Source: Fibrobacter sp. UWB11
GTDB taxonomy: Bacteria; Fibrobacterota; Fibrobacteria; Fibrobacterales; Fibrobacteraceae
Direction of reading: 5' to 3'
Length of the DNA stretch: 64,000 nucleotides
NCBI RefSeq assembly: GCF_900143015.1
Contig: NZ_FSRT01000003.1
Span: 62,001 to 126,000, forward strand
The position numbers and the translations under genes were made by a program. The first letter of the stretch is position 1, and every line of letters begins with the position of its first letter. The notes under the pieces were generated by a model that saw only the letters and a program-made list of their open reading frames with translations, searched no databases and was not told the DNA's origin. Below are positions 25,016-33,118 of the stretch, piece by piece.

Positions 25016-26032
25016 TTACTTTTTATCGAACTTTAACGGCAAGGTTACGCGAGTTACATCATCTGCCTCATCAAAAGTCCATGTGGAAATTGCGTCACAT
25101 ATTGCTTTGTCAAATTTTTCATTTCCTGTTGATGATGACACTACTTCAATTTCACTAATTTTTCCATCGGGCGCAATAGTAAATTTTACTACGATGTCGT
25201 ATTGAATTTCTGCATCTGGATGTTCACTGTTTTTTACTTCTTTTAAACGAGGCGCCTGCATTCGGTATTTCTTACGAATACTTGAAAGTTTTGGTTTGTT
25301 TTTATCGACAATCTCTTTTACATGCGAAGCTTTTCTTCTTTTAGCAGGCTTCTTTGAAAAGTCAGGATCACTTATTCCATCCCATTTTAAAGGTTTATGT
25401 GCAGAGTATGAAAGCTTTGAGTCCGTGATGTGCAACCATTGTTTATTGCAAGAATGCTTAGAACTTTCCCACGATTCAATCTGTTCCTTGCTGTATTTTT
25501 TGAGCAGAAGATTCTTATATACCTTATCGCTAAATTCTTCCTCTTTAGCAAGCAACCTTATCTTCGAGAATCCGGCGGCCTTAAGTTTTCCAAAAAACTT
25601 CTTGTATTTGTAAATACTTTCATCCTGATACGGGAACGAGACGTTTATTTCATCGCGGTCGATTTTATCAGCATTTTTCTTGCGCATTTCTTTAAGGATG
25701 GCGATTACGGAGTCCGACGGCGCCTGAGAAACGCCATAAACTCTAGCCCAAACAGGGACTTCACGAGAAATATCGCTTGTAAAAATACGGGTGGAACTAG
25801 CATCAACTTCAATCGAAGCAATTCTACCACCAACATGGCGGTCAACAACAAAGTAGCCATCAAGAATAAGAAGATTAAGGCCAGTCGTATTCGCTTTACA
25901 GAACTCATTGCTTTTCACGTCATCACCAATTAATTCTGCTAAGTATTCTCCAATTCCTGTAAACAGGGAACTCGAGGACTGCGCATATAAAACGGCAGTT
26001 AACGATAAAAGCAATGCAAGAACAAACTTCAT
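25016..26032 (-). CDS. Secreted protein with TonB/AgmX-like C-terminal domain
   Basis: The ATG at 26032 starts a signal peptide (MKFVLALLLSLTAVLYAQSS), giving 338 residues. The last 90 residues (IQYDIVVKFTIAPDGKISEIEVVSSSTGNE, then AICDAISTWTFDEA) match the C-terminal domain of TonB-like and AgmX/PglI proteins. Unlike true TonB there is no N-terminal anchor or Pro-rich stalk, so this is probably a periplasmic protein that borrows the fold. The middle (residues 90-200) is unrecognised. It may head a three-gene operon running to 23074. Confidence 0.65.
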   Translation of the reverse strand: MKFVLALLLSLTAVLYAQSSSSLFTGIGEYLAELIGDDVKSNEFCKANTTGLNLLILDGYFVVDRHVGGRIASIEVDASSTRIFTSDISREVPVWARVYGVSQAPSDSVIAILKEMRKKNADKIDRDEINVSFPYQDESIYKYKKFFGKLKAAGFSKIRLLAKEEEFSDKVYKNLLLKKYSKEQIESWESSKHSCNKQWLHITDSKLSYSAHKPLKWDGISDPDFSKKPAKRRKASHVKEIVDKNKPKLSSIRKKYRMQAPRLKEVKNSEHPDAEIQYDIVVKFTIAPDGKISEIEVVSSSTGNEKFDKAICDAISTWTFDEADDVTRVTLPLKFDKK

Positions 26033-26102
26033 AGATTTAAAATACAATCTTTCCACGGGCTTTTTGTTTCTGTGAGCCTTCTTTTAAGCAAATTTACATT
26101 GA

Positions 26103-26110
26103 TAATTTTG
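26103..26110 (+). promoter_or_regulatory. TAATTTTG element upstream of the 26123 lipoprotein gene
   Basis: This exact TAnnTTTG match ends 12 nt before the ATG at 26123. It would leave a leader of only about 5 nt, and no Shine-Dalgarno sequence is seen. Confidence 0.4.
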
Positions 26111-26122
26111 TAATTTACTTAT

Positions 26123-27055
26123 ATGTTTAAGTTAAAACAAAATTTCCTGCTCATTTTCACAGCATTTACAATTGCCGTCGGGATTGCCGCATGCGACTCC
26201 GATAAAAACGAGCCTCAGAACACTCCCGAAAACAAAGCCGCATTTGAAAAAGCCATCAAGAAAATATCTGAAGGATTCACCAAAGACAACTCATGGATAA
26301 GCATCGCTCAATCTCCATATATTCTCACGGGAACGCTTCAAGTCGATACAAATGAAATTAAGAAAATCAAAAAAGAGAAAGGCGATTACATCGAAATCAA
26401 CTTTACGGTCGATACTATTTTAAAAGGGGACGTACCATCAAAAGAAATCATTATCAACAAATATATTTGCAGACAGAAGGATAAAGCACCCTACTGCAAC
26501 GATTCTAATTTATTCTTATTCAATAGCAAAAAATCTGTTATTTTTCTAACTCTTGGACCCTCGGGTGGCTACTATTTTCCAAACAGATTGCCAAACTCAA
26601 TTTTCCCTGAAGCAGACAAAGTCAAAATAAAGGAGGAAATTGCAAAGCAAAATGAAATCATCGCCAACAAAACTTTCGCAAAAATCTGCCCGACAGTTCA
26701 GCATTCTTCTGAAGTAAAAAGTCTCATAGAAGACATGTTAATTGCGAGCAAAGCGAAAGACGCTTACGTTAAACTTGAGAAATTGGGCTTTCAGGCAGTT
26801 CCCGCCACCATCTGCCTAATGGACGATCGAAGAGAACTCGCTGTTAAGGGGATTTCGTTAGAAAACAAGTCCCCACAAGCTTGGGAAGCGATGCGGCATT
26901 ATGGCCCCGAGGTTGTCGTTGATGTTCTTGAAGCCATTTTAAACCAAATAACCGGTAAAAGTTTTGGTTTCATTCACAACGGTGGCACAGAAGAAGAAAG
27001 AACCAGCACGGTCAACGGCTGGCGAATATTCCTGTGGCATTCATTTAACGATTAA
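26123..27055 (+). CDS. Lipoprotein of unknown function
   Basis: The 310-residue product has a lipobox near residue 24 (VGIAAC). An early domain contains ILTGTLQVDTNEIKK and FTVDTILKGDVPSKEIIINKY, a pattern seen in small beta-barrel proteins of unknown role. The second half is helical, with a DRRELAVKG motif and a carboxy-terminal GWRIFLWH. No family name can be given. It diverges from the TonB-like gene, and transcription appears to be monocistronic. Confidence 0.6.
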   Translation: MFKLKQNFLLIFTAFTIAVGIAACDSDKNEPQNTPENKAAFEKAIKKISEGFTKDNSWISIAQSPYILTGTLQVDTNEIKKIKKEKGDYIEINFTVDTILKGDVPSKEIIINKYICRQKDKAPYCNDSNLFLFNSKKSVIFLTLGPSGGYYFPNRLPNSIFPEADKVKIKEEIAKQNEIIANKTFAKICPTVQHSSEVKSLIEDMLIASKAKDAYVKLEKLGFQAVPATICLMDDRRELAVKGISLENKSPQAWEAMRHYGPEVVVDVLEAILNQITGKSFGFIHNGGTEEERTSTVNGWRIFLWHSFND

Positions 27056-27080
27056 TTTATCCTAATATTTGTATAGAACA

Positions 27081-27112
27081 AAAAAAACTGGCCGCCCCGC
27101 GAGGGACGACCA
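27081..27112 (-). terminator. Terminator of rpsB-tsf
   Basis: On the minus strand TGGTCGTCCC pairs with GGGGCGGCCA (10 bp, two G.U), followed by GTTTTTTT. About 125 bp of repeats separate it from the tsf stop. Confidence 0.75.
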
Positions 27113-27128
27113 ATTTAATTTCGCTAGA

Positions 27129-27240
27129 GATTGCTTCACCCCTACGGGGTTCGCAATGACGTCCAAGGTTATACAGCACGGGTGCTTGCACACGTATTGG
27201 ATAACCGAAGCGTCATGCGCTTGCGCAATGACGTAAGCTT
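27129..27240. repeat. Tandem ATTGC-GCAATGAC palindromic repeats
   Basis: GATTGCTTCACC...GGGGTTCGCAATGAC (27129-27160) is a palindrome with ATTGC/GCAAT ends. A second, related unit near 27211-27233 contains GCGTCATGCG and GCGCAATGACG. The region lies in the 3' untranslated part of tsf. Confidence 0.65.
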
Positions 27241-28120
27241 AGTTACCGCGTTCGAAGCGGATGAAGTTCACGACCTTCAAGCTGGTAAGACCGAGCTGCT
27301 TTGCAACGACTTCCTGGAGGTAGTCCTTGACAGAGAGCTTCTTCGGGTTCTTTTCAGACATGAAGAATTCCTGGTCTTCGAGAACGATTTCCTTAAGGAC
27401 CTTAGCCACGCGGCCATCAATCTGGCGCTGCATGAATTCAGGCTTGGTCTGCTTGCCAGAAGCTTCGATCTGAGCCTTGGCAATTTCCTTTTCCTTTTCG
27501 ATCGTTTCAGCCGGAACCGCAGCATCGTTCAATGCAACCGGAGCGAAAGCAGCGGCCTGCATAGCGATGTCCTTAGCAGCCTGCTTGAGAGCAGCTTCGT
27601 CAGCAGAGCCTTCGAAAGCGAGTTCAGTGATAACACCGATCTTGCCCTTCATGTGGCTGTAAACGCCAAACACGGAGTTCGGGACCTTCTTGATTTCAGC
27701 GAACTTGCGGAAGTCAATGTTTTCCTGAATCTTCACGAGGACGTCCTGGAGGCGGTCATTGATCTTGACGCCGTCAACAACAGCGTTCTTGAGATCTTCA
27801 ACGGAAGCGATAGCCTGCGTTTCGACAGCCTTGGTAGCCAAAGCAGCGAGAGCAACGAAGTCGTCGTTGTTAGAAACCGGTTCGGTTTCGCAGGTGAGTT
27901 CGAAAGCAGCAGCCTTGTCTGCGGTTTCGATAAGGTAAACGCGGCCTTCCTTAGCAGCCTTGTCTGCGCGCTTTGCAGCAACAGCAGCACCCTGCTTGCG
28001 GAGGAGTTCCAAAGCCTTTTCCATATCGCCGTCAGTTTCGGTGAGTGCCTTCTTGCACTGCATCATGCCGACGCCAGTCTTCTGGCGGAGTTCGTTAACG
28101 AGGGAAGCGGTAATCTGCAT
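27239..28120 (-). CDS. tsf: Elongation factor Ts
   Basis: The 293-residue protein opens QITASLVNELRQKTGVGMMQCKKAL, the N-terminal domain that binds EF-Tu, with the conserved TDGDMEKALELLRKQG, and has GKIGVITEL and FMQRQIDGRV further on. It exchanges GDP for GTP on EF-Tu. Its ATG overlaps the end region of rpsB (1-bp gap) and has GAGGACAAG upstream, the classic rpsB-tsf operon. Confidence 0.97.
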   Translation of the reverse strand: MQITASLVNELRQKTGVGMMQCKKALTETDGDMEKALELLRKQGAAVAAKRADKAAKEGRVYLIETADKAAAFELTCETEPVSNNDDFVALAALATKAVETQAIASVEDLKNAVVDGVKINDRLQDVLVKIQENIDFRKFAEIKKVPNSVFGVYSHMKGKIGVITELAFEGSADEAALKQAAKDIAMQAAAFAPVALNDAAVPAETIEKEKEIAKAQIEASGKQTKPEFMQRQIDGRVAKVLKEIVLEDQEFFMSEKNPKKLSVKDYLQEVVAKQLGLTSLKVVNFIRFERGN

Positions 28121-28121
28121 A

Positions 28122-28862
28122 TTACTTGTCCTCGCCGTTGTCGAACTTCTTCACTTCTTCCTTGGATTCCTTCTTTTCAGCAGCGACGCGCGGCTTGACG
28201 TTAGCAGCGATGTAGTCCACAATGAGCTTGAGGGACTTCACGGCGTCGTCGTTTGCCGGAATCGGGTAGTCCACGAGGGTCGGATCGACGTTCGTGTCGC
28301 AGATGCCGATGATAGGAATGTGGAGACGGCGAGCTTCTGCAACAGCGATCTTTTCGTGAGCGAGGTCGGTCACGACGAGAAGGCCCGGGAGGTTCACCAT
28401 TTCACGGATACCACCGAACACGTCGAGGAGCTTGGCGCGTTCACGATTCTTGTCGAGGACTTCCTTCTTGGAGAGAGCCTGGAAAGTACCATCCTGTTCC
28501 ATAGCGTCGATCTTGTCGATCTTCTTGATGGACTTGCGAACAGTCTGGAAGTTCGTGAGCATACCGCCCAACCAACGGTTGGTGACGGAGAACTGGTTGC
28601 AGGTAGCAGCAGCGTCGAGCACGCACTGACGTGCAGTCGGCTTCGTGCCAACGAAGAGCACGGTCTTGCCAGATTCAGAAATCTTGGCAGCAGCCTTAGC
28701 AGCTTCTTCGAGGAGGTCACGAGTCTTGGAGAGGTTGAGAACGTAGATGCCGTTCTTTTCTGCCAAGATGTACGGTTTCATTTTCGGATTCCAGCGCTGA
28801 GTCTGGTGACCAAAGTGGGAGCCTGCAGCAAGCAGATCTTCGACGGAAGGCAAATTAGCCAT
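28122..28862 (-). CDS. rpsB: 30S ribosomal protein S2
   Basis: The ATG at 28862 (MANLPSVEDLLAAGSHFGHQ) has AAAGGAAAA upstream; a longer in-frame extension to 28961 is not S2-like and is left out. The 246-residue protein has the S2 signatures GSHFGHQTQRWNPKM, FVGTKPTARQCV, NRWLGGMLTNF and VVTDLAHEKIAVAEA, with a Lys/Glu-rich tail. It is first in the rpsB-tsf operon. Confidence 0.97.
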   Translation of the reverse strand: MANLPSVEDLLAAGSHFGHQTQRWNPKMKPYILAEKNGIYVLNLSKTRDLLEEAAKAAAKISESGKTVLFVGTKPTARQCVLDAAATCNQFSVTNRWLGGMLTNFQTVRKSIKKIDKIDAMEQDGTFQALSKKEVLDKNRERAKLLDVFGGIREMVNLPGLLVVTDLAHEKIAVAEARRLHIPIIGICDTNVDPTLVDYPIPANDDAVKSLKLIVDYIAANVKPRVAAEKKESKEEVKKFDNGEDK

Positions 28863-29115
28863 AGTATATTTTCCTTTTCGGTTGTTACTACCCGGACTGC
28901 AATTAAGCCACAAAGCGAAGTCAATATTAATTGTACCGCGCCACCGAAGCGACTCTTGCAAGCCGGTGATTGTTTACGCCCAGGCGATATTGCTTGGGCT
29001 AGCGCAAAGATAGAAATTATAGGGAGGCGTGTCTAGTGTGGGAATGCGCGCCATGAAAGAAAACGAGCCTCTAGAAAAATTCACACCGCTTGTGGCGACG
29101 CATTAAAAGGCAGAA
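28863..29115 (-). promoter_or_regulatory. rpsB promoter and long leader region
   Basis: Minus-strand TATAAT (29016-29021) with TTCCCA (29039-29044) 17 bp upstream (4 of 6 matches to TTGACA) is a plausible promoter, leaving a leader of about 150 nt. The leader holds a GCCCAAGC/GCCTGGGC hairpin (28978-28999), so an S2 autoregulatory element is possible. No other gene is seen here. Confidence 0.45.
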
Positions 29116-30039
29116 TCAAAGGTTTTCGTTTCCAGAAGCGGAGGAACTACTCCTCTCTTCTTTGGGAATCATCTGGTAGCAACGGACCGCGCCCCCAACA
29201 GATTTCAAAGTTTGACTTGAACCCCACCACCCCCAAGAGTCTCCAAGCAAAAGACCACCAAGTTGCCCAGCGTGATTTGAAGTTTCCATACTTTGCCCCC
29301 AAGGCTCCCAATAACGAAACTCTTCACCAACTTTCTCAAATTTGCCATCCTTATAAAAACCATTCGGCAAAGCGGCAAACCCTAACGAATCGGTACATAA
29401 ATTTTCATCCCATCCTTTTTTTGCACACAAATTATTTGGATTTATATACTTGAATATAAAATTTCTCCAGTCTCCCTCATTTACAAAAAGTTCCCATCCT
29501 TTTGGACAAATTCCCTGAACTCTCAAATAAAAATCTCTATTTTCTTCATGGCGATAATAATCTGTATTGTATCTAGCATTGATATTCAAAGCGGCTGACC
29601 ATGTGTAATACCTTCCATATTTAGAACAAGAGTCCAAATTATCTTGATAACACCATGTTTGGCCCCGTAAATTCGGATAGTTCACCGAATCCGAAAAGTT
29701 CAGATTTTCCGCCATAATACGGAAATTGCTGTGTACAATATACTTGTAAACATGTCCGTCACGTTCATCAGTGAATTCACCGTAAAAAATCGCCGGATTC
29801 ATGTAATCCCACGCTAAATGCTTTTCGACATAAGACGAAGAACTCGAGCTTTCAGCAGAAGATGACAATTCCACTACAGAAGACTTCCGTTCAGATGAAC
29901 TACTTTTTACAGACGAAGACGATACGATTATAGCAATTTCAGAACTTGATGATTCAACAACAGGAGAGGAACTGGAATCATCCCCACAAGCAACAAATAC
30001 GCAAGCTAAGCTCACCAGCATCAAGGTATTACGCAACAT
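29116..30039 (-). CDS. Lipoprotein with Fibrobacter major paralogous domain (TIGR02145-like)
   Basis: The ATG at 30039 follows AAGGA by 6 nt; an ATG at 30084 lacks the signal. The 307-residue product has a lipobox (CVFVAC), then a long Ser-rich linker (DDSSSSPVVESSSSEI and further SSSS runs) and a C-terminal domain with YKYIVHSNFRIMAENLNF, GRYYTWSAALNI, GICPKGWELFVNEGDW, GFAALPNGF and SVGGAVRCY. This pattern is the family first described as the F. succinogenes major paralogous domain, found in large numbers in that genome and of unknown function, perhaps surface binding. It is a strong taxonomic marker. Confidence 0.85.
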   Translation of the reverse strand: MLRNTLMLVSLACVFVACGDDSSSSPVVESSSSEIAIIVSSSSVKSSSSERKSSVVELSSSAESSSSSSYVEKHLAWDYMNPAIFYGEFTDERDGHVYKYIVHSNFRIMAENLNFSDSVNYPNLRGQTWCYQDNLDSCSKYGRYYTWSAALNINARYNTDYYRHEENRDFYLRVQGICPKGWELFVNEGDWRNFIFKYINPNNLCAKKGWDENLCTDSLGFAALPNGFYKDGKFEKVGEEFRYWEPWGQSMETSNHAGQLGGLLLGDSWGWWGSSQTLKSVGGAVRCYQMIPKEERSSSSASGNENL

Positions 30040-30101
30040 TTTTTTCCTTACTAGGTATAAATAATTCAAAAGCAACGTTTCCATAAGTTACCAAACAGGG
30101 A

Positions 30102-30911
30102 TTACCTCTTCAAAAACTCCAAAATCCTTGAACGGTAATCCGGGGCTTCATCGTAGGCGGCGTGGCCATAGTTCTCGTAAACGTACAGTTCCACCGGCGT
30201 GCCATTTTGCTTTAGCACTTCTGCAATTTCGCGGGAAGCGATTACGCCCAAAACTTGGTCAAGTTCAGCTCCCAAAATGAAAGTCGGGCACTTGAGTTTC
30301 AAAAGGCCTTCGTATGCTTCGAACGCGAGGCATGCACGAGCCAGCACGCAGAAGCGCTTCATGTCCTGTTCCGTTGCATTCGTGTTCATGCGCATCAGAC
30401 TCTTTTTGTACTTGCGGATTGTTTCAGCAGAAAAAACTTTATCTATAAAATTCGAGCAGAGGGCTTCGATATCGCCTGCATCGGCAAGGCGTTTCCATTC
30501 CGTCATCACCGCACGGGACATGTCGTTCAAGCGGGAAGCGCTACAGCCAAGTACCAAGCGCTCGACTTTTTGCGGGAACTGTTCTGCAATAAGCTGTGCA
30601 ATCATGCCACCTTGCGAAATACCGATCATGCATGCGCGTTCAATACCGATAGCCGACATTGCTTCTGCGGTATCCGTTGCCATTTCTTCCATCAAGTACG
30701 ATTCGCCAAAATTTTTCTTGCGGTCGAACATGTAGACCGTAAAATCATCTGCAAATATTTTATATGAATCAGCCACCATCGAGGCGATGCCCATAGTGCT
30801 TTTAAGGCTCATACCCGGAAGCAAGACGAGCGGGCGCGCGCCCGTGCCAAACTTGAGGTAATCCATTTCAAAATTGTCGGTCTTTACGGTCTGTACTGTA
30901 TATTCAATCAT
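30102..30911 (-). CDS. Alpha/beta hydrolase
   Basis: The 269-residue protein has the alpha/beta-hydrolase fold: oxyanion region LLPGMSLKS, nucleophile elbow GISQGGM, acid GAELDQVLG and a C-terminal His in YENYGHAAYDEAP. It lacks a signal peptide, so it is cytoplasmic. Substrate is unknown; the group includes esterases and haloperoxidase-like enzymes. It lies 12 bp after alkD-like on the same strand, yet has its own TATCTTTG element (see that entry). Confidence 0.8.
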   Translation of the reverse strand: MIEYTVQTVKTDNFEMDYLKFGTGARPLVLLPGMSLKSTMGIASMVADSYKIFADDFTVYMFDRKKNFGESYLMEEMATDTAEAMSAIGIERACMIGISQGGMIAQLIAEQFPQKVERLVLGCSASRLNDMSRAVMTEWKRLADAGDIEALCSNFIDKVFSAETIRKYKKSLMRMNTNATEQDMKRFCVLARACLAFEAYEGLLKLKCPTFILGAELDQVLGVIASREIAEVLKQNGTPVELYVYENYGHAAYDEAPDYRSRILEFLKR

Positions 30912-30915
30912 ATTG

Positions 30916-30923
30916 CAAAGATA
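30916..30923 (-). promoter_or_regulatory. TATCTTTG element just before the alpha/beta hydrolase gene
   Basis: Minus-strand TATCTTTG ends 4 nt before the ATG at 30911, overlapping the intergenic bases after the alkD-like stop. No Shine-Dalgarno sequence is present, so a leaderless start is likely. Confidence 0.45.
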
Positions 30924-31622
30924 CTATAATTTTAAAGTTTTAAGATAAGCCTTTTGCTCATCGGTAATGCGATAACTTTCGATTGCCTTTTGGATGGTCT
31001 TGTTGTGAGTCCAATCGTCGAGTACACGTTTTTCAATATATGGTAGTGTCGCTTCGTACTGCTTGGCAAGCGCAGTTGCAAAGAACCACGCGACCATCAT
31101 GTTCAGGTAGTATTCTTCGCTGCGGATTTTCGCGACCCACTTTAAAAATTTCGGATCAAAGTCATCATCCAAAAAGAACGACATCAGCGTTTCGATACCA
31201 AAACGGACTGTGTAAACGTCCGTCACGGGAGCTTTCATCCAGCGTTCAACATCTTTCAAAAGGCGCTTACGATTCGCGGCCTTCGCAAACACCTTGGGGC
31301 GCATTTGGTCACAAGTTGCCCAATTATCCACGTACGGCAAAAAGGCATCAATATGCGAAACGCAATCATCGTAATCTTTTATCAAAGACAAAATAAAAGC
31401 GTGCACCTGATTTTCGTCATAATACTTATGTGGAAGCGTTGACAAAAATTTTTCCACATCCGGATGATTTGCAAATTCCTTGGCAATCGCGCGCAAGTCA
31501 GGAGTGCGTACGCCGATAATCAACTTTGCATCCGTCGTCGGAATCAGCTTACTATGGAAAGCCTGAAACTTTAAATCTTGTTTTTCAAAAAGAGTTTTTT
31601 GAATTTCGTTAATAATTGACAT
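30924..31622 (-). CDS. AlkD-like DNA alkylation repair glycosylase
   Basis: The 232-residue all-helical protein matches the DNA alkylation repair (AlkD) HEAT-like family: VRTPDLRAIAKEFA, then WATCDQMRPK holding the Trp and Asp used in base excision, and RFGIETLMSFFLDDDF. AlkD removes bulky or cationic alkylated bases without flipping them. It is probably co-transcribed with, or just upstream of, the hydrolase, and diverges from the flavoprotein gene at 31709. Confidence 0.85.
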   Translation of the reverse strand: MSIINEIQKTLFEKQDLKFQAFHSKLIPTTDAKLIIGVRTPDLRAIAKEFANHPDVEKFLSTLPHKYYDENQVHAFILSLIKDYDDCVSHIDAFLPYVDNWATCDQMRPKVFAKAANRKRLLKDVERWMKAPVTDVYTVRFGIETLMSFFLDDDFDPKFLKWVAKIRSEEYYLNMMVAWFFATALAKQYEATLPYIEKRVLDDWTHNKTIQKAIESYRITDEQKAYLKTLKL

Positions 31623-31695
31623 TATTTCACCGGTCTATATCAGTCTTGTCGTGCACCAATCGCCTTGACGTTCAAATAATTTACAAAAACTTTTC

Positions 31696-31703
31696 TAAAT
31701 TTG
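31696..31703 (+). promoter_or_regulatory. TAAATTTG element just before the flavoprotein gene
   Basis: This exact TAnnTTTG element ends 5 nt before the ATG at 31709. No Shine-Dalgarno sequence is present, again pointing to a leaderless mRNA. Confidence 0.5.
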
Positions 31704-31708
31704 CGCGC

Positions 31709-32464
31709 ATGGCTGAGAAAAAGAAAATACTCGTAATGGTCGCAAGTCCAAAAAATGAACGTAGTGGCACGCTTATCCCGACAAAGGCTTTTGTCGAAGG
31801 ATTGGAACAGAACGGCGACTACGAGACCGAGTACATCTTTATCGACAAGATGCACATCAAGCCCTGCCGCGGCTGTCTTAGCTGCTGGGGACGCGAGGAC
31901 GGATCTTGCTTTATCAAGGACGATGACGTTCCGATGATTCGCGAGAAACTCACGAATGCAGACATCGTTATCTGGAGTTTTCCGCTTTTCCTCTTCAGTA
32001 TTCCCGGACAAATGAAAGTCTTGATGGACCGCATTGTGGGCATGGTTCATCCGTACATGGGTCAGAAGCTCAAAGACGGCGCCAACGCCATGAATTCGCA
32101 CCTGCATGGGCTACAGTTCCAAAAAGAAGGGCAGAAAATTATTTTGCTTTCAAGCTGCGCCTGGATGGACTTGGACGTGGTTTACGAGCCTATCCGCAAG
32201 CAGTTCGACATCATTCTTGGCCATGAAGGCTACACGCTTATTGCATGCCCGCAGATGCGTGCGCTCGACCATCGTGGTGGTCCGCGCCGTTTGAACATGC
32301 TTCGCGACAAGTACCGTAAAGGCGGAGCTGAACTGGCTACAACCGGAGCACTTTCGCAGGAAGCTATCGACTTGATGCAAAAGCCGATTTTCAGCGATGA
32401 CGCCTACGAAACGCTCGTTGTGGAATTCGTGACGCACATGTTCGATCGCGATGACAATTTTTAG
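31709..32464 (+). CDS. Flavodoxin-fold NAD(P)H-dependent oxidoreductase, possible iron-sulfur flavoprotein
   Basis: The ATG at 31709 begins MAEKKKILVMVASPKNERSG, the FMN-binding loop of NADPH-dependent FMN reductase-type flavoproteins; upstream in-frame codons are rejected. The 251-residue protein has WSFPLFLFSIPGQMKVLMDR and a cysteine set CRGCLSCWGREDGSC (CX2CX2CX7C) near residue 50. That spacing resembles the [4Fe-4S] motif of archaeal iron-sulfur flavoproteins (CX2CX2CX4-7C), though plain FMN reductases also carry similar cysteines. The partner is unknown. Confidence 0.75.
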   Translation: MAEKKKILVMVASPKNERSGTLIPTKAFVEGLEQNGDYETEYIFIDKMHIKPCRGCLSCWGREDGSCFIKDDDVPMIREKLTNADIVIWSFPLFLFSIPGQMKVLMDRIVGMVHPYMGQKLKDGANAMNSHLHGLQFQKEGQKIILLSSCAWMDLDVVYEPIRKQFDIILGHEGYTLIACPQMRALDHRGGPRRLNMLRDKYRKGGAELATTGALSQEAIDLMQKPIFSDDAYETLVVEFVTHMFDRDDNF

Positions 32465-32486
32465 CGCCTTCGGCGAGTGGCTTGAT

Positions 32487-32512
32487 TGCTCGGCTTTGCC
32501 GGGCATTTTTTA
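32487..32512 (+). terminator. Terminator after the flavoprotein gene
   Basis: TGCTCGGC (32487-32494) pairs with GCCGGGCA (32498-32505, one G.U), followed by TTTTTTA. Confidence 0.75.
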
Positions 32513-32558
32513 TATAAAGGAAAGGCCCCCGCGGAGCGGAGACTTCGTGAGCCTCAAG

Positions 32559-32578
32559 CGATTCGTATCAACGAATCG
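32559..32578. repeat. Short perfect hairpin of unknown role
   Basis: CGATTCGT and ACGAATCG form a perfect 8-bp stem with a 4-nt loop in the gap between two convergent transcripts. No T-run follows, so it is not a simple terminator. Confidence 0.45.
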
Positions 32579-32642
32579 TGGAGGCGAGAGTGAGGCGATA
32601 TCACATTCTCGTGCTTGCAAAAGAGCCGAACGGTCTTGTAAT

Positions 32643-32676
32643 AACAAAATGCCCCGCCGAAGCAAGGCATTTTGTT
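32643..32676 (-). terminator. Terminator of rplM-rpsI
   Basis: AACAAAATGCC and GGCATTTTGTT form a perfect 11-bp stem just after the rpsI stop at 32696. The stem itself ends in a T-run on the minus strand. Confidence 0.85.
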
Positions 32677-32695
32677 GTAAAAGCAAATTCGCAGA

Positions 32696-33100
32696 TTAGC
32701 GCTTGCTGAACTGGAAGTGCTTACGAGCCTTCTTGCGGCCGAACTTCTTACGTTCAACGGCACGTGCGTCACGAGTCATGAGGCCTTCCTTCTTGAGAGC
32801 CGGCTTCACTTCTGCGTCGTTAGCAACGAGTGCACGGGAGATGCCGAGACGGACTGCGCCCATCTGGCCAGCGATGCCACCGCCACGAGCGGTAACTTCG
32901 ACGTCCCATTCTTCAGCGTTGCCGAGGATGGCGAACGGAAGGTTTGCAATCATGTTCTGCACTTCAGAATGGAAGTATTCCTTGAAATCACGACCATTGA
33001 TAGTGCGCTTGCCGGAACCCGGCTTCAGAATCACAGCGGCGATGGCGTTCTTGCGACGGCCAGTGCCGCGGTAGATCTTCTTATTCTTTGCTGTAGCCAT
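32696..33100 (-). CDS. rpsI: 30S ribosomal protein S9
   Basis: The 134-residue protein opens ATAKNKKIYRGTGRRKNAIA, has GSGKRTINGRDFKEYF and ends RKKFGRKKARKHFQFSKR, all standard for S9, whose C-terminal tail reaches the P-site tRNA. GGAGAAAACT precedes the ATG. It follows rplM by 18 bp, the usual rplM-rpsI pair. Confidence 0.97.
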   Translation of the reverse strand: MATAKNKKIYRGTGRRKNAIAAVILKPGSGKRTINGRDFKEYFHSEVQNMIANLPFAILGNAEEWDVEVTARGGGIAGQMGAVRLGISRALVANDAEVKPALKKEGLMTRDARAVERKKFGRKKARKHFQFSKR

Positions 33101-33118
33101 AGTTTTCTCCGTTCTAAA

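Noticed and set aside
28863..28961. N-terminal extension of rpsB to 28961
   Set aside because: S2 begins at MANLPSV with a good Shine-Dalgarno site. The extension is unlike S2 and lies in the leader region.
27131..29036. Plus-strand open frames opposite tsf and rpsB
   Set aside because: Shadows of the ribosomal operon on the other strand.
32451..32699. 82-codon plus-strand open frame after the flavoprotein gene
   Set aside because: It covers a terminator, hairpins and the 3' end of rpsI; no protein-like features.
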